From a virus, in the IMG/VR virus record IMGVR_UViG_3300043464_001613, positions 1-25,454 of that record: DNA of 25,454 nt; one strand, written 5' to 3'. Below the pieces are notes generated by a model. It saw only the letters and a program-made list of their open reading frames with translations. It had not been told where the DNA came from and searched no databases. Shown here in pieces: positions 21,990 through 25,454 of this stretch. The position numbers and the translations under genes are program-made. Every line of letters starts with the position of its first letter. The stretch's first letter is position 1.

Positions 21990-22003
21990 ATATTATTTTA
22001 ATT

Positions 22004-22210
22004 TTATTTTTTTGAATACCAAATGTTATCTGGATTATTTTTAAATGTTCCGTCAAATTTCCATGTTAAGTAGTTTCCTATTTTTGTGTTTAATTTAGGA
22101 TTTACAAAAGTTGTAACCAACATGAAGATTTGGAACGATAACCCAAAAATAGTCCACCCAATTACTGAATACAGTAAACCATGTACAATTTTTTCTTTTA
22201 TATTTTTCAT
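22004..22210 (-). CDS. Small membrane protein, 68 aa
   Basis: One long hydrophobic segment (about 11-36: LLYSVIGWTIFGLSFQIFMLVTTF) follows a basic N-terminus (MKNIKEKIVHG), and a soluble C-terminus with several Trp/Lys follows. I know no family. It follows a terminator and a TATTTATA element (12 nt before the ATG) and precedes the CsgG-like gene by 14 nt, so it heads that operon. A role in the membrane next to the CsgG-like protein is possible. Confidence 0.6.
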   Translation of the reverse strand: MKNIKEKIVHGLLYSVIGWTIFGLSFQIFMLVTTFVNPKLNTKIGNYLTWKFDGTFKNNPDNIWYSKK

Positions 22211-22222
22211 ATATTCTTTTTT

Positions 22223-22230
22223 TATAAATA
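22223..22230 (-). promoter_or_regulatory. TATTTATA element before the 22210-21037 operon
   Basis: On the minus strand TATTTATA ends 12 nt before the ATG and follows directly on a terminator. A near-match (AATTTATA) at similar spacing (11 nt) precedes the 23167 gene. Confidence 0.4.
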
Positions 22231-22234
22231 TAAA

Positions 22235-22260
22235 TAAAAAAAGGGAGTTTTTAAACTCCC
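22235..22260 (-). terminator. Terminator after the 22267-22539 gene
   Basis: In minus-strand sense GGGAGTTT and AAACTCCC form an 8-bp stem followed by seven Ts, 6 nt after the stop codon of the upstream gene. Confidence 0.85.
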
Positions 22261-22266
22261 AATTTA

Positions 22267-22539
22267 CTAACCTTCTTCAGATTCAGCATCTAATTTGTTC
22301 TTATCGTGTTCCGCCTTTCTATTGATGTATTTATCAACCGAAGCGATACCAAATGATCCCAAAGTAATTACCAAAAATCCGTTAAAAATATATTCATTGA
22401 TTAATAACTCTTTACCCATCCAACCTGTAATAAGGTCTACGAATAAAGCAATTACCATCATAGTGAATGACAAGAAACCAACTACTGATTTTTCGTTGAT
22501 GTCATTGTTGTCTTTAAATAATTCTTTCCAAAATCCCAT
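22267..22539 (-). CDS. Two-helix membrane protein, holin candidate
   Basis: The 90-residue protein has two probable transmembrane helices (about 18-40 and 48-66), joined by a short loop, and a strongly charged C-terminal tail (KYINRKAEHDKNKLDAESEEG). Size, topology and charged tail fit class II holins, which time lysis by opening the inner membrane. No endolysin or spanin is recognised next to it, so lysis remains a topology-based guess. It is the last gene of a group of small membrane proteins (23495-22267) that ends in a terminator. Confidence 0.6.
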   Translation of the reverse strand: MGFWKELFKDNNDINEKSVVGFLSFTMMVIALFVDLITGWMGKELLINEYIFNGFLVITLGSFGIASVDKYINRKAEHDKNKLDAESEEG

Positions 22540-22567
22540 GTTTATTTATTTTTTGTCTTTATGTTTA

Positions 22568-23167
22568 TTACCCTTCCATATGGTCATCGGGGTCTGGGTC
22601 CTTAATTTTACCACACTTTAGACACTCTAAATCACCATCACCGTCTGAGTCACCCCAAACGTGTTCACATTGTCTATGTGCGAAATATTCGTCAATTTTA
22701 CCATCTCCGTCAAAATCTAAACCATCCATAACACCATCACCATCCTCATCAATTTCAACACCTTTCTTTTCTACTTTTGGTGTTTCAACTTGTATAACTT
22801 CCTCTACAGATGATTCAGATAAAACTAATGGTGCGGTTGACATTGGTACTATTGGTGTATTTGGTCCATCATTAGTGTTACTTAATGAAACACCGTCTTC
22901 TTCGTCCATTTTTTGAACTAACATTTTATCCTTATCGGTGTCACTAAACCAATAGTCAATAATTTTACCATAACTACCAATAAATGCACCCAATAACAAT
23001 AATAGAAGTTCTTTCCATTCACCTTCAATTGCGGATTTATTTAGGATTGCCCCAAATATACCCATAATGATTATCATGAATCCACCTAATACGATGGCAG
23101 TAATGAACCATCTACGTTTCATCATATTACTTAATAATTCCTTAAATCCACTTGGTTGTTCTGCCAT
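22568..23167 (-). CDS. Membrane protein with calcium-loop and zinc-ribbon-like C-terminus
   Basis: The 199-residue protein has two transmembrane segments (about 20-42 and 52-70), a linker of about 65 residues, then a chain of DxDxDG loops (DEDGDGVMDG from about 141 and DFDGDGKIDE from 151) like those in dockerin and thrombospondin type-3 repeats. A Cys/His group follows (Cys167, His169, Cys182, Cys185; CEHVWG...CLKCG), with a third DSDGDGD loop inside it. The membrane part (LLLGAFIGSYGKIIDYWF) is reminiscent of phage holins, but the large C-terminal domain is unusual for one. Calcium and zinc binding are inferred from motifs. The topology of the C-terminal part is not clear. Confidence 0.65.
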   Translation of the reverse strand: MAEQPSGFKELLSNMMKRRWFITAIVLGGFMIIIMGIFGAILNKSAIEGEWKELLLLLLGAFIGSYGKIIDYWFSDTDKDKMLVQKMDEEDGVSLSNTNDGPNTPIVPMSTAPLVLSESSVEEVIQVETPKVEKKGVEIDEDGDGVMDGLDFDGDGKIDEYFAHRQCEHVWGDSDGDGDLECLKCGKIKDPDPDDHMEG

Positions 23168-23189
23168 TCTCTTTTTTTTTATAAATTAA

Positions 23190-23495
23190 TTACCATTTTG
23201 GTGCTTCTTCTTTAAACTCATCACCTTCTTTCTTCTTAGGTTTTGGTTGTTCTTTAACAGTTTCTTTTTCTTTAATAATAACTGTCTTACCACCCGCAGC
23301 TTGTTGTTGTTGGTTTGAGTTTGTAATGTTGATTACAGGTGCTGCTTGTTGAACGGGAGCCTCTTTTTCGTCACCACCTGTTAATTTTGTTGTAAACCAA
23401 CCACCTACACCTAATGTGATGGTACTTACTAAACCGATTATGATGTTCTTAATTGAACCACCTGTACTTTCTGATTTTTCTTGTTCTTCTGCCAT
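23190..23495 (-). CDS. Single-span membrane protein with Gln-rich and charged tail
   Basis: The 101-residue protein has one hydrophobic segment (about 15-37, IKNIIIGLVSTITLGVGGWF) after an acidic N-terminus. The segment VINITNSNQQQQ follows, then a Lys/Glu-rich tail ending in EAPKW. No family is recognised. Its position next to two other small membrane proteins suggests a shared membrane or lysis function. An inner-membrane spanin-like role cannot be excluded, but the tail is short and Pro/Gln-rich rather than coiled coil. Confidence 0.6.
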   Translation of the reverse strand: MAEEQEKSESTGGSIKNIIIGLVSTITLGVGGWFTTKLTGGDEKEAPVQQAAPVINITNSNQQQQAAGGKTVIIKEKETVKEQPKPKKKEGDEFKEEAPKW

Positions 23496-23555
23496 TGTAT
23501 TTTTTTTAATTTTTTATTTTATTTAATTATCATCCTAATACTCAAATGTTTAATA

Positions 23556-24239
23556 TTATGAACCAAACGCTTTAGTAAATCCTTCAGGACAAGTTTTTTT
23601 ACATATTAAATCTGCAATAACAGGTGCAATTGCTGCCCCAATTGCGATACCAACACCAGCCGGTGTTGCCCATAACTCTGCCGAATCTAAACTTTTAGCT
23701 AAACAATTTGAAATTATATTTTTTAATAATGTATGATCTACACTATCACTAACAAATGGTATTAGTAAAAATCCATTTGTTATAATTTCACTCATTTCCC
23801 CCACTACCGCAACTTTAACCGCCATGCTAGTAATAGTTGATGCCATTACCGATAGAGTAGTTGATGTTGCCACCGCAGTTGGGTTTGCGGGTTCTGGTGT
23901 AAATGCATAAACAACTCCCGCTGAGATTGCAGCAGTTACTGCTATATTACAAGCATTTGCGTCCACCCAATTGTATGCGTCTATTACACCTTCTTTTACT
24001 TCTTCATAAACCTCTGTCAATACTGGCATAACTTCTTCATCCCACTCTCTACCCACCACATCTTCAAGTCTATGATTTATTTCAGGATGGTCGTGAATAT
24101 ATCTTATTGCTTTATTGGTAAGTCCCCATGTGTCACATGATGAACAAGGACCATCTCCACCAAATCCATACCATCTTACATAATTATCACCACAATCTGA
24201 GCGATGATAAACAACTCCGTCTCCGTTTCTGTCTGCCAT
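23556..24239 (-). CDS. Cys-containing protein with hydrophobic helices, unknown function
   Basis: The 227-residue protein begins with DRNGDGVVY, a calcium-loop-like segment. The Gly/Cys-rich N-terminus (Cys16, Cys32, Cys35) is followed by an acidic helical part (about 55-95) and then hydrophobic, Ala/Val-rich helices (about 97-165 and 190-213) ending in CKKTCPEGF. There is no signal peptide. The layout, a polar head followed by hydrophobic hairpins, recalls pore-forming or membrane-inserting proteins, but I recognise no family. Near neighbours are lipoproteins on one side and small membrane proteins on the other. Confidence 0.6.
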   Translation of the reverse strand: MADRNGDGVVYHRSDCGDNYVRWYGFGGDGPCSSCDTWGLTNKAIRYIHDHPEINHRLEDVVGREWDEEVMPVLTEVYEEVKEGVIDAYNWVDANACNIAVTAAISAGVVYAFTPEPANPTAVATSTTLSVMASTITSMAVKVAVVGEMSEIITNGFLLIPFVSDSVDHTLLKNIISNCLAKSLDSAELWATPAGVGIAIGAAIAPVIADLICKKTCPEGFTKAFGS

Positions 24240-24269
24240 AATTTTTGTTTTTTATATACTATAATTATC

Positions 24270-24638
24270 TTATAATTTGTTAAAATCAGTGATTCCTATC
24301 ATATTACCGGCAGCACCATATACGGCAATTCTATATCCTGAAGATGGTAATGATGAAGTGTACACCTTTAATATATTATCACCTGACTTTACATCGCTTG
24401 TTGATTTAGACACTACTCTATTTGCAATATCAAAGATTCTGATAGTAACAGTCTGAGATGTTTCACTTTTTATGTTCATTGAAACTTCACTTGTTACAAA
24501 TGCAGTTTGTAATTTTAATCCTGATAAACTAGCAATTTTTAAATCATCACTAATTGATTGGGGAGGCGTTGGAAAATCTGTTTTTCTACATCCTACAAGG
24601 AGAATTAAACCAAAGAGTACGAGAGATACTTTTTTCAT
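24270..24638 (-). CDS. Lipoprotein with T9SS sorting-domain-like C-terminus (A)
   Basis: The 122-residue precursor starts MKKVSLVLFGLILLVGC: a lipoprotein signal with lipobox LVGC and Cys17. After a short Pro linker, residues about 55-122 follow the pattern of type IX secretion C-terminal sorting domains: VTIRIFDIANRVVSKST, KSGDNILKVYTSSLPSSGYRIAVYG..GNMIG. In Bacteroidota that domain directs proteins through the outer membrane and is then cut off. Here the export route would be the lipoprotein path, so the domain could be a plain Ig-like module or an interaction mimic. It is a paralogue of the next gene upstream (both GCRKT..PTPP at the mature N-terminus). Confidence 0.72.
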   Translation of the reverse strand: MKKVSLVLFGLILLVGCRKTDFPTPPQSISDDLKIASLSGLKLQTAFVTSEVSMNIKSETSQTVTIRIFDIANRVVSKSTSDVKSGDNILKVYTSSLPSSGYRIAVYGAAGNMIGITDFNKL

Positions 24639-24651
24639 TTTTTGTTATTTT

Positions 24652-25026
24652 TTAATTTATAATTATTCTTGTTTTACCTATCTGTTGATTATTTTGATCC
24701 TTTAAAACGACACTTAGGTATTTTGTCGGTAAGGTTTTTGTAAATATTTTAAGTGAGTTTACTCCGATTTTACCCGTGAATCTTTCCTTGGTGACAACTT
24801 GATTTTGAACCGTATCAATCATTGTCAAAGTATAAACACCAACTGTGGTTAAATTAAAATTAATAATATCCCCATTTTTAACGTTGTTTTCGGGTGAATT
24901 AAAAAATTCTTTATTTATCGGTGGTGGTGTTGGAATAGTCTGCGTTTTTCTACAACCACTAAATAATATTGCAAATGTGGTTAATAAATAAATTACTATG
25001 AATGATATTAAATCTTTTTTACTCAT
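24652..25026 (-). CDS. Lipoprotein with T9SS sorting-domain-like C-terminus (B)
   Basis: The 124-residue precursor has a signal with lipobox FSGC and Cys25. The mature N-terminus CRKTQTIPTPPP mirrors that of its neighbour. The C-terminal ~65 residues (VGVYTLTMIDTVQNQVVTKE, GVNSLKIFTKTLPTKYLSVVL, GKTRIIIN) have the same beta-sandwich pattern, more divergent from the sorting-domain consensus. It overlaps the outer-membrane protein by one nucleotide, so barrel and lipoprotein are made together and may form a complex at the outer membrane. The acidic lipoprotein-export signal that sends lipoproteins to the cell surface in this phylum is not seen after the Cys. Confidence 0.7.
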   Translation of the reverse strand: MSKKDLISFIVIYLLTTFAILFSGCRKTQTIPTPPPINKEFFNSPENNVKNGDIINFNLTTVGVYTLTMIDTVQNQVVTKERFTGKIGVNSLKIFTKTLPTKYLSVVLKDQNNQQIGKTRIIIN

Positions 25027-25454
25027 TAAAATTGAAAGTTTGTTCCTATCATAAACATTATTGGGTTACTTTTTTTATAACCAACTGATTCTGATAATTT
25101 ATCCCAAGTTGTGTTATATCTAATATTTGTATTCAACACAAATCTTTTAGTTATTTTCCAATCAATAGATGTACCATAATATAAGTCCAAATTGAAATCC
25201 TTTAAATATGCCAAATCCGATTCAGTATCATCTTTAAATACTTTGTAGATATCACTCATTGCGAATATCTGTGGTGAGATGTTTACTCTCTTTGTTTTCA
25301 ATGTATAAGTGTACATCATCATACCTCTATAACTTATTTCACTTGATGCCGGTATCATTGGATATATTAAATCTTTAAAATCACCATTTTCATCAACCGT
25401 ATATTTTCCTTCCCATTCACCTTGATAAGTTCCCCAAAATGATTTTGATGCTGT
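25026..25454 (-). CDS. Outer-membrane beta-barrel protein (C-terminal fragment)
   Basis: The frame is open to the right edge: at least 20 codons continue beyond the Met at 25358 (..KSFWGTYQGEWEGKYTV..), so the gene starts outside the window. About 142 residues are visible. Alternating strands (VNISPQIFAMSD, FNLDLYYGTSIDWKITKRFVLNTNIRYN, IMFMIGTNFQF) and a C-terminal Phe are typical of outer-membrane barrels recognised by the BAM machine. It shares SPQ[LI]F.MS, K.[ST]KRF and [KD]SFWG/KSFG-type blocks with the barrel of 17846-19276, so the two are probably paralogues. It overlaps the lipoprotein gene by one nucleotide. Confidence 0.75.
   Translation of the reverse strand, partial: TASKSFWGTYQGEWEGKYTVDENGDFKDLIYPMIPASSEISYRGMMMYTYTLKTKRVNISPQIFAMSDIYKVFKDDTESDLAYLKDFNLDLYYGTSIDWKITKRFVLNTNIRYNTTWDKLSESVGYKKSNPIMFMIGTNFQF

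Noticed and set aside
1-25454. tRNA genes, integrase, insertion sequences or attachment sites
   Set aside because: No cloverleaf, transposase, recombinase or flanking direct repeats could be recognised by reading.

Overview
The window reads as part of a large, AT-rich, tailed-phage genome of the T4-like (contractile-tailed) type that infects a member of the Bacteroidota. The phage assignment rests on a gp17-like large terminase, a gp20-like portal protein and, cut by the left edge, the N-terminus of a gp21-like prohead protease, in T4-like order on the minus strand. The host assignment rests on a short Bacteroidota-style bS21 ribosomal protein, Bacteroidota-type sigma promoters (TTTG, 19-20 bp, TAnnTTT[GA]), start regions with almost no Shine-Dalgarno sequence, many signal peptides ending in NSQ/KSQ/NAQ, and lipoproteins with domains that resemble type IX secretion sorting domains.

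Layout. (1) 1-9,450, minus strand: the late head module. Read in the direction of transcription it holds acidic structural-type proteins of unknown role, terminase, portal, two core-type proteins and the protease. A single plus-strand gene, bS21, is inserted convergently between them. (2) 9,478-11,246, minus strand: a nucleotidyltransferase, two tandem KTSC-domain proteins and a small heat-shock protein. (3) 11,404-17,757, plus strand: an N-domain-less ClpC-like unfoldase, an SGNH hydrolase and a small lipoprotein, followed by an RNA-repair set: P-loop polynucleotide-kinase-like protein, T4 Rnl1-type RNA ligase, a second SGNH-like protein and a cREC (cyclic-phosphate-processing receiver) protein. 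Two tandem terminators close this arm. (4) 17,846-25,454, minus strand: an envelope island of outer-membrane beta-barrels with odd low-complexity linkers, an Fe(II)/2-oxoglutarate oxygenase, a PspC-domain protein too short to be found by ordinary length cut-offs, a FeoA-like protein, a CsgG/LpoB-like periplasmic protein, several small membrane proteins (holin candidates) and two paralogous lipoproteins.

How it may work together (inference). Plus-strand genes preceded by host-type promoters (the ClpC operon and the lipoprotein) look like host-sigma-driven genes. A number of late and envelope genes instead carry TATTTATA just before the start codon, which would suit a phage-specific late promoter and, where the spacing is 3-4 nt, leaderless mRNAs. 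Phage bS21 could alter start selection on host ribosomes that do not use Shine-Dalgarno pairing. The kinase, ligase and cREC would repair tRNA cut by host anticodon nucleases. The envelope island suggests surface or periplasm remodelling, or lysis. I saw no tRNA genes, CRISPR array, insertion sequence or integrase.
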